Of a DNA stretch of 64,000 nt, positions 56,417-64,000 are shown piece after piece. The translations under genes were made by a program, and so were the position numbers. Source of the stretch: Collinsella aerofaciens (GTDB taxonomy: Bacteria > Actinomycetota > Coriobacteriia > Coriobacteriales > Coriobacteriaceae); contig NZ_JADMOP010000011.1 of assembly GCF_015558785.1 (NCBI RefSeq), positions 1-64,000 on the forward strand. Reading direction: 5' to 3'. Under the pieces are notes generated by a model, which was given only the letters and a program-made list of their open reading frames with translations, had not been told where the DNA came from and did not search any database. Each line of letters opens with the position of its first letter. Position 1 is the first letter of the stretch.

Positions 56417-57691
56417 ATGGCAAACGAGATTTGGACCATCAAGTGTTGTCTCGAGTGGACCAAGGAGTACCTGGCCGAGCGCGGCGAGGAGCACCCCCGT
56501 CTTTCTGCCGAGTGGCTGCTCTGCGCTGCCACGGGTTTGGCACGCATCGACTTATATATGCGCATGGACGAGACGCTTAACGCGGCTCAGCTCGAGACCA
56601 TGCACGCGGCCGTTGTTCGTCGCGCTAAAGGTGAACCGCTGCAGTACATCACCGGCAGCACGCAGTTTCGCATGATCGACGTCACGTGCGCCCCCGGCGT
56701 GCTCATTCCGCGTCCCGAGACCGAGATGCTCGTCGAGGAAGTCCTCAATTATCTGGATGCCGAGGTGCTGAGCCCCGAGGCTGCTGCCCGTCAGCGTGTT
56801 GAGCTGCCTTGGAACGATGAGGTCGAGCAGGCTCGCAAGGCTGAGGCCGCGCTGGCAGACGAACGCGCGACCGCCGAGCGCCGTGCCGCCAACCTGACGG
56901 CCGCCGATGAGGCTGCGCTGGGTAGCGACGTGCTCGGCAGCCGTGCCTATGCCGAGGAACTGGCCGACCGCGAGGCCGAGGAAGCCGCCGCGCAGGCAGC
57001 AGAAGCCGAAGCGGCAGAAGCAGAGGCCATGGAAACCCCCGAGCCCGAGCTCGACGAATACGGCATCGCCATTGAGGACAACGACCAACAGGCGACTCCC
57101 GCGCAAGATGCCGCCGAGGCTAACGTATCTGCCCCAGCCGAGCCCCGCACTGCCCGCGTTCTCGAGGTCGGCTGCGGCACGGGCTGCATTTCGCTCTCCC
57201 TTGCCTGGGAGCGCCGCGGGCACGTTACCTGCACTGCTACCGATATCGAGCCGCGCGCCATCGACCTTGCTACCAAAAACCGCGATGCGCTTGGCCTCAC
57301 GTCCGACGAGGTCGCCTTCAGCCTCACCAACCTGGTGAGTTCCATTCCCCGCGAAGAGTGGGGCACCTTTGACGTACTCGTCTCCAACCCGCCCTACATC
57401 CCCACCGATGTCATGCGCTCGCTGCCGCATGAGGTCAAGGACTTTGAGCCCGATCTGGCGCTCGAGGGCGGTGCCGACGGTCTCGATATCTTCCGCCGCC
57501 TGCTCAACGCGGCGCCCTACATGCTGCGTGCCGGCGGCCTGTTTGCCTGCGAGCTCTACGAGGGCGCGCTCGACGCCGCGGCCGAGCTCTGTCGTCAAGC
57601 AGGCCTTTCGGACGTGCGTATCGTCCACGACCTCACCGATCGTCCCCGCATCGTTCGAGCCATCGTCACCGAGCCCAAACAGCGCCAGTAA
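56417..57691 (+). CDS. prmC: Release factor glutamine methyltransferase with large acidic insertion
   Basis: A 424-residue PrmC/HemK protein, about 140 longer than usual. Residues 1-112 are the helical N-terminal domain ending VLIPRPETEMLVEEVL. Residues 114-245 are an Ala/Glu-rich acidic insertion with coiled-coil character (ADREAEEAAAQAAEAEAAEA). The SAM domain follows with VLEVGCGTGCISLSLA (248-263) and the catalytic NPPYIP (324-329). PrmC methylates the glutamine of the GGQ loop of release factors, including PrfA encoded upstream. GGGGAGGG precedes the ATG. The insertion replaces a short loop between the domains, so activity should be retained. Confidence 0.94.
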   Translation: MANEIWTIKCCLEWTKEYLAERGEEHPRLSAEWLLCAATGLARIDLYMRMDETLNAAQLETMHAAVVRRAKGEPLQYITGSTQFRMIDVTCAPGVLIPRPETEMLVEEVLNYLDAEVLSPEAAARQRVELPWNDEVEQARKAEAALADERATAERRAANLTAADEAALGSDVLGSRAYAEELADREAEEAAAQAAEAEAAEAEAMETPEPELDEYGIAIEDNDQQATPAQDAAEANVSAPAEPRTARVLEVGCGTGCISLSLAWERRGHVTCTATDIEPRAIDLATKNRDALGLTSDEVAFSLTNLVSSIPREEWGTFDVLVSNPPYIPTDVMRSLPHEVKDFEPDLALEGGADGLDIFRRLLNAAPYMLRAGGLFACELYEGALDAAAELCRQAGLSDVRIVHDLTDRPRIVRAIVTEPKQRQ

Positions 57692-57705
57692 TATTTATTA
57701 ACTGG

Positions 57706-57735
57706 TTAGCAAAAATTATAAAATAGTTTATAATT
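57706..57735 (+). promoter_or_regulatory. hicAB promoter with overlapping operator palindrome
   Basis: TTAGCA (57706-57711) and TATAAT (57729-57734) are 17 bases apart. A perfect 9-bp inverted repeat AATTATAAA / TTTATAATT with four bases between (57714-57735) covers the spacer and the -10 box, which fits autorepression by HicB. Confidence 0.65.
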
Positions 57736-57759
57736 AGGACGGCTGAAAGAGGTCGGCCC

Positions 57760-57945
57760 ATGCAACCTCCTACCTTTCGGGAAATCATTGCCCTACTCAA
57801 GCACGATGGATTCGTGAAGGTCGCGCAAGTCGGTAGTCATGCTAAGTATGTTTCTGGTGACCGTGTTGTCACCGTGAACGGCTCTGGTGGTGATCGACCA
57901 AAGAAGGGCACGTGGGCAAGTATTCGTCGCCAAACTGGATGGTAG
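57760..57945 (+). CDS. hicA: HicA family mRNA interferase toxin
   Basis: A 61-residue HicA. It follows the double-stranded RNA-binding-like fold: FREIIALLKHDGFVKVAQVGSHAKYV, with H27 in GSH as the catalytic histidine, and a basic end RPKKGTWASIRRQTG. HicA cuts mRNA and stops growth when free of HicB. The next gene 11 bases downstream is hicB, so this is a complete type II toxin-antitoxin pair in the usual toxin-first order. AGAGG lies before the ATG. The pair sits between prmC and the sua5 gene, which are neighbours in many Gram-positive bacteria, so it looks inserted. Confidence 0.88.
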   Translation: MQPPTFREIIALLKHDGFVKVAQVGSHAKYVSGDRVVTVNGSGGDRPKKGTWASIRRQTGW

Positions 57946-57956
57946 TTGGAGGCAAA

Positions 57957-58403
57957 ATGAGGCAGCGATTTACCTATGACTGCGTTCTCATAAAAGAAGA
58001 CGACGGTTACTGCGCCAGCTTCCCGCAGATTCCCGGCGCCTTTGCCGATGGCGATACACGCGAAGAAGCGATTGCCCATGCCACCGAGGCGCTGATGGCG
58101 TTTTTGGCCGACGACCTCAACAACGGTTTGACTCCGGCAGGGTACGAACACTCGGCCGAGGTCGTGGCCCTTTCAGTCGAAATCGACCACGAGGACGCTC
58201 GGGAAGCGGCGTGCCGAACATTTAAAGACGCAGCGCTGGACCTCAAAGTCTCCGCTCCGCGGATTACCGCGCTGGTCAAAGCCGGAAAGCTCGATGTTGA
58301 ACTCGTCGACGGCCGTCGGATGATAACGATAGACAGCATCGAGCGCTACGCCGCCCAAAAACGCCACGCCGGAAGACCAAAGAAGTTTGTAGCCGTCCAA
58401 TAA
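57957..58403 (+). CDS. hicB: HicB family antitoxin
   Basis: A 148-residue antitoxin. Residues 1-75 form the HicB partial RNase H-like fold (YDCVLIKEDDGYCASFPQIPGAFADGDTREEAIAHATEAL) that covers HicA. The C-terminal part (RITALVKAGKLDVELVDGRRMITIDSIERYA) looks like a MerR/excisionase-type small DNA-binding domain rather than the usual ribbon-helix-helix, and should bind the palindrome ahead of hicA. GGAGGCAAA precedes ATG 57957. The end is Lys/Arg-rich. Confidence 0.88.
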   Translation: MRQRFTYDCVLIKEDDGYCASFPQIPGAFADGDTREEAIAHATEALMAFLADDLNNGLTPAGYEHSAEVVALSVEIDHEDAREAACRTFKDAALDLKVSAPRITALVKAGKLDVELVDGRRMITIDSIERYAAQKRHAGRPKKFVAVQ

Positions 58404-58537
58404 ACCCCTCACTTTCACCGACTACTAGAGCCGCTCACCAAACCAACATGCGCTCTGGGCAAATAGGTTGAACATTTCGTGCGAGAATGCCCCACAGTAA
58501 ACAAACTTGCACCGGAGCGTAAGGGGCTGGCATACAC

Positions 58538-59281
58538 ATGCAGACGGTCTATCGGGTATACGAGGGAACGCGCGAGCCGCATCGGCTTGCCGTCGAGCGC
58601 ACGGCCGAGGTGCTCGGCCGCGGCGGCCTGGCCTTGATTCCGACCGAGACCGTCTACGGTGTTGCCGTGGCAGTCAACGCCTTCTCGGACGCCGTGCCCC
58701 AAGATACAAGCGAATTCCCATCGTGGCCGCGCGATCCGCAGGCTGCCGTCAATGGCGCCGCAGTTCCTGCGCTCGGCACCGGCTATCGCCGTATCTTCAC
58801 TCTCAAGCAACGTGAGCTCACGCAAACCGTCGCTTGGCTGGTCGATGGCGTCGAAGCGCTCGACCGCTATGGCGTGGATATCCCGGAAGATGCCCGCGTA
58901 CTCGCGCGACGATGCTGGCCGGGAGCCCTGACTATCGTGGTCAAGGCAGCCCCCTGCGTGCCGACCTTTATGCGCGCTGCCGACGACACCGTGGCCCTGC
59001 GCGCTTCGGCCTCTCCCGTGGTCCAAGCGCTCATCCGCGCCTGCGGCAGTCCCCTTGCCTGCACGAGCGCCAACACGCACGGCGCGCCCTCGCCGGCAAG
59101 CTTTGCCGCCGTCGAAGGTCGCATCCTGGAGGGGGTCGATGTTGCCGTCGACGCCGGCGAGACCCCGTGTCGCGACGCCTCGACCATCGTGTCGTTCCAG
59201 CACGGCGGGCTCCAGATCCTGCGCCAAGGCGCACTTCCCGCATCAGAGATCGAACGGGTCCTGTCCGACCCGATGCAATAG
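58538..59281 (+). CDS. L-threonylcarbamoyladenylate synthase (Sua5/YciO/YrdC family)
   Basis: A 247-residue YrdC-domain protein. GGLALIPTETVYGVAVAV is the conserved start of the active site, ARRCWPGALTIVVKA the nucleotide-binding strand, and SPLACTSANTHGAPSP the S-A-N signature. It joins threonine, bicarbonate and ATP into threonylcarbamoyl-AMP, the donor for t6A at position 37 of ANN-decoding tRNAs. A stretch of about 35 residues (DTSEFPSWPRDPQAAVNG) between the first two motifs replaces the short K-x-R loop seen in many homologues and is unusual. The gene lies between hicAB and glpK in the prfA-prmC-upp-atp block. Confidence 0.9.
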   Translation: MQTVYRVYEGTREPHRLAVERTAEVLGRGGLALIPTETVYGVAVAVNAFSDAVPQDTSEFPSWPRDPQAAVNGAAVPALGTGYRRIFTLKQRELTQTVAWLVDGVEALDRYGVDIPEDARVLARRCWPGALTIVVKAAPCVPTFMRAADDTVALRASASPVVQALIRACGSPLACTSANTHGAPSPASFAAVEGRILEGVDVAVDAGETPCRDASTIVSFQHGGLQILRQGALPASEIERVLSDPMQ

Positions 59282-59294
59282 AAAGGTGTAAGCG

Positions 59295-60836
59295 ATGTCG
59301 TTGAATCTGGGCAGCCTGGGCATGGAAGATGCCTCGTTTAACTTTGGCGGTTCCTACATCATGGCGCTCGACTGCGGCACCACCTCGGTACTTGCGACCA
59401 TCGTCGACGAGTACGGCTGCATCGTCGCGCAGGCACGTCGTAGCGTCAAAACCAGCTTCCCGCGTCCCGGTTGGATAGAGCAAGACCCCATGGAGGTGCT
59501 TGCCAGCCAGATCGGCGTGATGATGGAGGTCCAGTTTAAGAGCGGCATCCATTCTGACCGCATCGCCGCCATCGGTATCTCCAACCAGCGCGAGACCACG
59601 GTGGTGTGGGACCGCATAAGCGGCCAACCCATCTATAACGCCATCGTGTGGCAATGCCGTCGCACCGCACCTCTGATCGACGAGCTGGTCGAGCGGGGCG
59701 CAGAAGAGCTGGTGCGCTCCCGCACGGGACTCACGCTCGATCCGTATTTCTCGGCTTCCAAGGTGCAGTGGATCCTCGACAACGTCGACGGTGCGCGTGA
59801 GAGCGCGGCGGCGGGCGACCTCATGTTTGGCACCATCGACACCTGGCTCATCTACAACCTCACCGGCAGTCAGGTCTTTGCCACCGACTACACCAATGCC
59901 AGCCGCACGGCGCTCTTTAATATCCATACGCTCGATTGGGACGACGACCTGCTGGCGCTCTTTGACGTTCCGCGTTCCATGATGCCCGAGGTTCGTTGGA
60001 GCTCGGGCGACTACGGCCGCGTCGCGAGCGACATCATGACCAACATGCCGCCCATCATGGGCGTGGCGGGCGATCAGCAGGCGTCGCTGTTCGGCCACTG
60101 CTGCTTCCATCCCGGCCAGACCAAAAACACCTATGGCACGGGTTGCTTTATGCTCATGAACACCGGCGACGAGGTCGTCGAATCCAAGAACGGTCTGGTC
60201 TCCACGATCGGTATCGCCGCGGACGGCAAGATCAGCTATGCGCTCGAGGGTTCTATCTTTGCCGCCGGCTCAACCATGAACTGGCTGCGCAACAACATGG
60301 GCATCATCTCGAGTGTGAGCGAGTCCGCGCAACTCGCCGCTTCGATCAACGACAACGAGGGCTGCTACTTCGTCCCCGCCTTCGCTGGCCTGGGCGCTCC
60401 CTGGTGGGATCCGCATGCCCGCGGTATCGTGTGCGGCCTGACCGGTGCCTCGAGTCGCGCGACCATTGTGCGTGCGGCCTGCGAGTCCATGGCCTACCAG
60501 AGTTATGACGTGCTGCGCGCCATGGAGCAGGACGTGGGACTTTCGATTGAGCGCCTGTCCGTCGATGGCGGCGCCTCACGCAACGAGTTCATCATGCAAT
60601 TCCAGGCCGACCTGCTGGATATCCCCGTGCTGCAATGCGAGACGGTGGAGACCACGGCAATCGGTGCCGCGTACTTGGCGGGTCTTGCCGTCGGCTATTG
60701 GGAAGACCTTGAAGAGCTGGAGCAAAATGCCCAGATCGTTAGGACCTTTCTTCCCCATATGTCCGCCGAGCGTCGCGAGCAAAACCTTGCGGGCTGGCGT
60801 GATGCAGTCAAGCGCTCGCTCAGTGCTGCACAGTAG
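59295..60836 (+). CDS. glpK: Glycerol kinase
   Basis: A 513-residue FGGY-family kinase. YIMALDCGTTSVLATIVDEYG is the ATP phosphate loop, SFPRPGWIEQDP and QRETTVVWDR mark the glycerol site, FGTIDTWLIYNLTG and FATDYTNASRT follow in the usual order, and the C-terminal domain has SVDGGASRNEFIMQFQADLL. It makes glycerol 3-phosphate for glycolysis or lipid and teichoic-acid synthesis. A 20-residue leader precedes the usual start; GAAAGG supports ATG 59295. It begins 13 bases after the sua5 gene stop, so they are co-transcribed. No glpF or glpD lies nearby. Confidence 0.95.
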   Translation: MSLNLGSLGMEDASFNFGGSYIMALDCGTTSVLATIVDEYGCIVAQARRSVKTSFPRPGWIEQDPMEVLASQIGVMMEVQFKSGIHSDRIAAIGISNQRETTVVWDRISGQPIYNAIVWQCRRTAPLIDELVERGAEELVRSRTGLTLDPYFSASKVQWILDNVDGARESAAAGDLMFGTIDTWLIYNLTGSQVFATDYTNASRTALFNIHTLDWDDDLLALFDVPRSMMPEVRWSSGDYGRVASDIMTNMPPIMGVAGDQQASLFGHCCFHPGQTKNTYGTGCFMLMNTGDEVVESKNGLVSTIGIAADGKISYALEGSIFAAGSTMNWLRNNMGIISSVSESAQLAASINDNEGCYFVPAFAGLGAPWWDPHARGIVCGLTGASSRATIVRAACESMAYQSYDVLRAMEQDVGLSIERLSVDGGASRNEFIMQFQADLLDIPVLQCETVETTAIGAAYLAGLAVGYWEDLEELEQNAQIVRTFLPHMSAERREQNLAGWRDAVKRSLSAAQ

Positions 60837-60889
60837 GGCTGCGATGGGCTGCTCGATACAACAAACCGCTAAACTTATGCATGGCGTGC

Positions 60890-60945
60890 GGCGGCAACGT
60901 TGCTGCGCGCCTTGTCAGCAAGGCCGTTTTGCGGCCGCAACGAAA
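60890..60945 (+). promoter_or_regulatory. Structured leader of upp
   Basis: Two small hairpins lie between glpK and upp: GCGGCAACGTTGCTGC and GCCTTGTCAGCAAGGC, the latter followed by CGTTTTG. This could be a weak terminator/attenuator for upp. Evidence is limited to the visible inverted repeats. Confidence 0.35.
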
Positions 60946-60959
60946 GGGGCAATCAACCC

Positions 60960-61607
60960 ATGACCGTCACCTACGATGCGTCCCGTGTGACGCTTGTCGA
61001 TCATCCGCTCGTCCAGCACAAGCTGTCGATCCTGCGTGACAAAAACACCGGCACCAACCAGTTCCGCCAGCTCGTGCGCGAACTCGCGCTTTTTGACGGC
61101 TACGAGGCCATGCGCGACCTGCCTATGGAAGACGTCGAGGTCGAGACCCCCATCACTACCGCCACGTTCAAACAGCTCGCCGGCAAGAAACTCGCCATCG
61201 TGCCCATCCTGCGTGCGGGCCTTGGCATGGTCGACGGCATTCTCGACCTGGTGCCCTCCGCTCGCGTAGGCCACATCGGTATGGAACGCGACGAGGTTAC
61301 CCATGAGCCGCATGAGTATTACTGCAAGATGCCCAAGGATATCGACCGGCGCATCTGCCTGGTCGTCGACCCCATGCTCGCCACGGGCGGTTCGGCCGAG
61401 ATGGCCATCAGCTACCTGCGCGAGCGCGGTGTCAAGGACATCCGCATGCTGTGCATCGTCGCTGCCCCCGAGGGCCTCAAGTCGCTGACCGAGAAGGACC
61501 CAGATGTGCATATCTATACCTGCGCTATCGACGACCATCTCAACGAGGCTGCCTACATCGTTCCCGGCCTGGGCGACGCCGGCGACCGCATCTACGGCAC
61601 GCTGTAA
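60960..61607 (+). CDS. upp: Uracil phosphoribosyltransferase
   Basis: A 215-residue enzyme that salvages uracil to UMP using [24 protein letters not shown] is the standard N-terminus, [15 protein letters not shown] the active-site loop, and [16 protein letters not shown] the PRPP-binding motif; [16 protein letters not shown] at the end binds uracil. Length is typical. AAAGGGG lies about 11 bases before ATG 60960. In many Gram-positive genomes upp directly precedes the atp operon, as here. Confidence 0.97.
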   Translation: MTVTYDASRVTLVDHPLVQHKLSILRDKNTGTNQFRQLVRELALFDGYEAMRDLPMEDVEVETPITTATFKQLAGKKLAIVPILRAGLGMVDGILDLVPSARVGHIGMERDEVTHEPHEYYCKMPKDIDRRICLVVDPMLATGGSAEMAISYLRERGVKDIRMLCIVAAPEGLKSLTEKDPDVHIYTCAIDDHLNEAAYIVPGLGDAGDRIYGTL

Positions 61608-61798
61608 TCTCTGGGCCATACCGGCTAACGTCGAAAATACGAAGAAATGGTGCGCGCGGGCGAGCAAAAGACGTCCACGCGCACTCCTGTTAACGGACGT
61701 TTTGAGCTGAGGGGTTCGAAAAAACGTATTACCGTACCTGCGGCATAAAGAAGGCCTTAAGAAAACGTACAGGTGCGTATTAACCGTTTGTTTTACGG

Positions 61799-61826
61799 TT
61801 GTACTTTAGCGATTGGCTCGTACAAT
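61799..61826 (+). promoter_or_regulatory. Candidate promoter of the atp operon
   Basis: TTGTAC (61799-61804) and TACAAT (61821-61826) with 16 bases between, about 60 bases before the first atp gene. A small AACCGT / ACGGTT hairpin lies just upstream. The preceding 61608-61798 contains no gene. Confidence 0.5.
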
Positions 61827-61887
61827 AGTCACCAATGTTTGGCGGGAACTGTTCTGTGAGGCGTTAAAAAGGAAAGTGAGGACGCCA

Positions 61888-62199
61888 GTGTTTCAGATAG
61901 CCGATCTGCTCGCTATCGTTGCAGGCGCCATCGCGGGCGCAATTGCCTTTCTTCCCTTTGTCTTTACGCTCAAGCCGGTTCTTGACGATAAGCAGAATGC
62001 GGACATGCTCAAGGGTATGGTGAGTCTGGCGGTCTCGGCAATCGCCCTGCTCGTCTTTACCTTGGTTGTGTTTGTGTTGTTCGGAGAGGCATTTCGCATG
62101 TTCCTCCTGGGCGAGGCGATCGGCTTCGTGGCCTTTATGGCCGCCTGCGCGGTTCGCGTCGCCAAGGCGCTGCGAGATCCTCATGAGGTCGAAAGGTAA
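61888..62199 (+). CDS. atpI: AtpI-like membrane protein of the ATP synthase operon
   Basis: A 103-residue hydrophobic protein with three membrane segments (IVAGAIAGAIAFLPFVFTL, MVSLAVSAIALLVFTLVVFVLFG, LLGEAIGFVAFMAACAVRV). Sequence similarity to AtpI is not strong by eye; the assignment rests on size, topology and position as first gene of the atp operon. AtpI helps assemble the c-ring. I take GTG 61888, preceded by GAGG at six bases; GTG 61876 is an alternative, and a longer reading would run into the promoter. The atpB start lies four bases after the stop. Confidence 0.65.
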   Translation: MFQIADLLAIVAGAIAGAIAFLPFVFTLKPVLDDKQNADMLKGMVSLAVSAIALLVFTLVVFVLFGEAFRMFLLGEAIGFVAFMAACAVRVAKALRDPHEVER

Positions 62200-62202
62200 G
62201 TC

Positions 62203-63006
62203 GTGGAAATTTTTGAAAAGCTGCCTGATGAGATTAATCATCTGGTCAGCGAGTTCAGCTCCACCCCTGTCGTGGGCGATCTGAGCTGCGGCATCACGCA
62301 GTACTCGTTTTGGCTGATCGTCTCCACGATCGTGCTCCTGATCGTCCTGGCCGTGTTCAAGAAGAAGCAGACTTTGGTTCCCAAGGGCTTCTTCGTCAAC
62401 GGTTTCGAGTACATCATCGAGTACGTCGAGAACGATATCGGCAAGGGTGTCGTGGGTGAGAACTGGAAGAAGCACTTCCCGTTCCTGTGCTCGCTTTTCC
62501 TGTTCATCCTGATCAACAACATGATCGGCCTGATCCCGGGAATGAAGCCCGGCACCGGCGCAATCGGCTCCACCGCCGCGCTCGCCATCTTCGCCTTCGT
62601 GTACTTCATCTACTACGGATGCAAGGCTCACGGCGTGATCGGCTACATCAAGAGCCTCGCCCCGCAGGGCGTGAGCTTCCCGATGAACGTGCTCGTGTGG
62701 GTCGTCGAGCTTTTCTCGACCTTCCTGCGCCTCATCACGCTCGCCGTCCGTCTGTTCTGCAACATGTTCGCAGGACACGTGGTCATGGGCTCGTTTGCCA
62801 TCATGGCGAGCATGTTCATGCAGCCGCTGCTTCAGCAGGTTTCCGCGGCCCACGCCGTCGGCGCCCTGCCTTCGCTGGCCTGGCTTGCCATCCTCATCCT
62901 GATCTATGCGATCGAGCTTGTGGTCGGCGCCATCCAGGCTTACGTCTTCACGGTCCTTACCGCCGTGTATGTCTCCGAGGCAGAGGAGGTTGCGGAGGAG
63001 GAGTAG
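62203..63006 (+). CDS. atpB: F1Fo ATP synthase subunit a
   Basis: A 267-residue Fo subunit a with five to six membrane helices. The helix LFSTFLRLITLAVRLFCNMFAGHVVMG carries the essential arginine (in LAVRLFCNMFAGH) that faces the c-ring glutamate during proton transport. The GTG start follows GAAAGGTAAGTC. The C-terminus ends in an acidic tail (SEAEEVAEEE). It is co-transcribed with atpI, atpE, atpF and atpH. Confidence 0.96.
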   Translation: MEIFEKLPDEINHLVSEFSSTPVVGDLSCGITQYSFWLIVSTIVLLIVLAVFKKKQTLVPKGFFVNGFEYIIEYVENDIGKGVVGENWKKHFPFLCSLFLFILINNMIGLIPGMKPGTGAIGSTAALAIFAFVYFIYYGCKAHGVIGYIKSLAPQGVSFPMNVLVWVVELFSTFLRLITLAVRLFCNMFAGHVVMGSFAIMASMFMQPLLQQVSAAHAVGALPSLAWLAILILIYAIELVVGAIQAYVFTVLTAVYVSEAEEVAEEE

Positions 63007-63130
63007 TCTTCCGTTCGTGCCTTAAAGGTAAGGCAATTCGTTAAACCGCCGGTGCCCGTACCCATGGAGCCCGGCAGTTATAAAAAGGTTATCCTGCGTG
63101 AAATAAGACACGCACGACAAAGGAGGAATC

Positions 63131-63325
63131 GTGGGAGTTATCGGTTACGGTCTCGGTGTTATCGGCGCTGGTCTTGCTATCGGCCTGTCTGCTCTGGGTG
63201 CTACGGGTGCTATGGCCCGTCAGCCTGAGGTCCAGGGCCGCGTGTTCACCGTCTTCATCATGGGCTCCGCCTTCGGCGAGGCTCTGGCTCTGATCGGCTT
63301 CGTTGTCGCGCTGATCGTTAAATAG
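63131..63325 (+). CDS. atpE: F1Fo ATP synthase subunit c
   Basis: A 64-residue c subunit: two membrane helices joined by the polar loop ARQPEVQGR. The first helix has the small-residue packing pattern (GYGLGVIGAGLAIGLSALGATGAM), and E50 in FGEALAL is the proton-binding carboxylate. The Na+-type ligands (Gln in helix 1 and Ser after the Glu) are absent, so proton coupling is expected. GGAGGAATC precedes GTG 63131. About 120 bases separate it from atpB. Confidence 0.96.
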   Translation: MGVIGYGLGVIGAGLAIGLSALGATGAMARQPEVQGRVFTVFIMGSAFGEALALIGFVVALIVK

Positions 63326-63340
63326 CACGGAGCGTCAAGT

Positions 63341-63943
63341 ATGAATCTTTCATCCCAGAAGAGCGCGATCGCACTCTCCGCGTCCGCGGCCGCGCTGCTC
63401 ATGCCGGTTTCCGCGTTCGCCGAGGACGGCGCTGCCGGTGCGGATATCCTCATCCCTAAGATGGCGGAGTTCATCCCGGCGCTTATCGCCTTCCTGATTA
63501 TCTGGATCGTGCTGGCCAAGGTCGCCCTGCCGGGCATCATGAAGACCATGGAGGAGCGCGGCAAGAAGATCGAGGAGAGCCTCGACGAGGCCGAGAAGAC
63601 CAAGCAGGAGGCCATCGCCAAGCGCGCTGAGTCCGACTCGATCGTCACCGACGCCCGTCGTCAGGCTGCCGACATCGTTCTCGAGGCCCGTAAGGACGCC
63701 GAGTCCGAGCGCGCCCGTATCATCGAGGCTGCTCACAAGGAGGCCGAGGAGATCATCGCCAAGGCCCATACGACCGTCGAGGACGAGCGCAAGTCCATTT
63801 ACGCCGGTGCCGCGAGCTCCATCGCCGACCTGTCCGTTGCCGTCGCCACCAAGATCGTGGGCGAGGCACTCGAGGACGATGCCGAGCAGAAGAAGCTCAT
63901 CGAGCGCTACATCCAGGAAGCAGGTAGCCTGAATGCCGACTAG
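63341..63943 (+). CDS. atpF: F1Fo ATP synthase subunit b
   Basis: A 200-residue b subunit that links Fo to F1 as the outer stalk. Unusually it starts with a signal-peptide-like segment (SAIALSASAAALLMPVSAFA) before the membrane helix FIPALIAFLIIWIVLAKVALPG; the rest is a long charged coiled coil (EERGKKIEESLDEAEKTKQE onward). N-terminal signal-like extensions on b occur in some Actinobacteria and Firmicutes. GGAG lies before ATG 63341. Its stop overlaps the start of atpH. Confidence 0.95.
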   Translation: MNLSSQKSAIALSASAAALLMPVSAFAEDGAAGADILIPKMAEFIPALIAFLIIWIVLAKVALPGIMKTMEERGKKIEESLDEAEKTKQEAIAKRAESDSIVTDARRQAADIVLEARKDAESERARIIEAAHKEAEEIIAKAHTTVEDERKSIYAGAASSIADLSVAVATKIVGEALEDDAEQKKLIERYIQEAGSLNAD

Positions 63944-64000
63944 CCGCTATCAGGACAAGGTGCTCGAGACCTACGCGCGCTCCCTTCTGGAAGCCGCCAA
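63933..64000 (+). CDS. atpH: F1Fo ATP synthase subunit delta (start only)
   Basis: The first 22 codons (MPTSRYQDKVLETYARSLLE, then AA) before the window ends. YARSLLEAA matches the usual delta/OSCP beginning (Y-A-x-A-L-x-x-x-A). The ATG lies 11 bases inside atpF, and the order atpB-E-F-H is the standard one. Confidence 0.85.
   Translation, partial: MPTSRYQDKVLETYARSLLEAA

Noticed and set aside
60890-60945. PyrR-type attenuator or uracil riboswitch before upp
   Set aside because: Only small hairpins are visible; no conserved PyrR-binding sequence or known riboswitch core was recognised.
63131-63325. Sodium-driven ATP synthase
   Set aside because: The c subunit lacks the Gln in helix 1 and the Ser after the essential Glu that mark Na+ binding.

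Overview
The window looks like a chromosomal segment of a GC-rich Gram-positive actinobacterium, most plausibly a gut Coriobacteriia close to Collinsella. This is an inference from GC-rich codon use, frequent GTG starts, an LTA-synthase-type sulfatase, an H+-type ATP synthase operon that follows upp, and very many hairpin repeats between genes. No phage, insertion sequence, integrase or CRISPR array was seen. Fifty-one protein genes (the last cut by the right edge), one tRNA and one SRP RNA are supported.

Layout. 0-4.5 kb: lemA, a TetR regulator, tRNA-Ser(TGA), a TadA-glycerate kinase fusion and the small SRP RNA among large hairpins. 4.5-12 kb: a heterodimeric ABC exporter, a flavodoxin-like protein and an LTA-synthase-like sulfatase. 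12-25 kb: a nitroreductase, a potassium block (kup, a 64-residue membrane protein, a short KdpD and KdpE), rlmKL with a decayed first half, a HAD phosphatase, a small transaldolase and tex. 25-31 kb: an SDR / OFA-type transporter / Gfo-Idh-MocA cluster with a divergent LysR gene, then a GGDEF protein. 31-36.8 kb: a second heterodimeric ABC exporter under a His-rich MarR regulator with a visible operator, then a pyridoxal/pyridoxamine kinase. 36.9-40.5 kb: two AAA ATPases of the DUF4143 type, each preceded by three 33-bp-period repeats, with a low-molecular-weight tyrosine phosphatase between them. 40.5-47.9 kb: a prenylated-FMN decarboxylase locus holding an LpdD-IPP-isomerase fusion, an SLC13 transporter, a UbiD close to gallate decarboxylase LpdC, UbiX and a MerR regulator. 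48-54.6 kb: an acidic membrane protein, an aldose epimerase, a polar amino-acid ABC importer and an M20 peptidase. 54.7-64 kb: the conserved prfA-prmC-sua5-upp-atp block, with hicAB and glpK inserted.

How genes work together. UbiX needs dimethylallyl phosphate to build prenyl-FMN, UbiD uses that cofactor, LpdD-type proteins accompany gallate decarboxylases, and IPP isomerase makes the dimethylallyl unit. The LpdD-isomerase fusion therefore links precursor supply to the decarboxylase. This is the most interesting biology in the window.

Intergenic DNA is unusually structured. Repeat families seen: a TGTGACAAAGGGAC palindrome (seven full copies and one half copy); two arrays of a 14-16 bp motif that flips orientation at each step with a 62-bp period; a 216-bp MITE-like element with 48-bp inverted ends; a 140-160 bp element in two opposite copies; nested hairpins after prfA and the aldose epimerase; and a 67-nt hairpin at both ends of the decarboxylase cluster. 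Long antisense ORFs are common because of the GC-rich third codon positions and were not accepted as genes.
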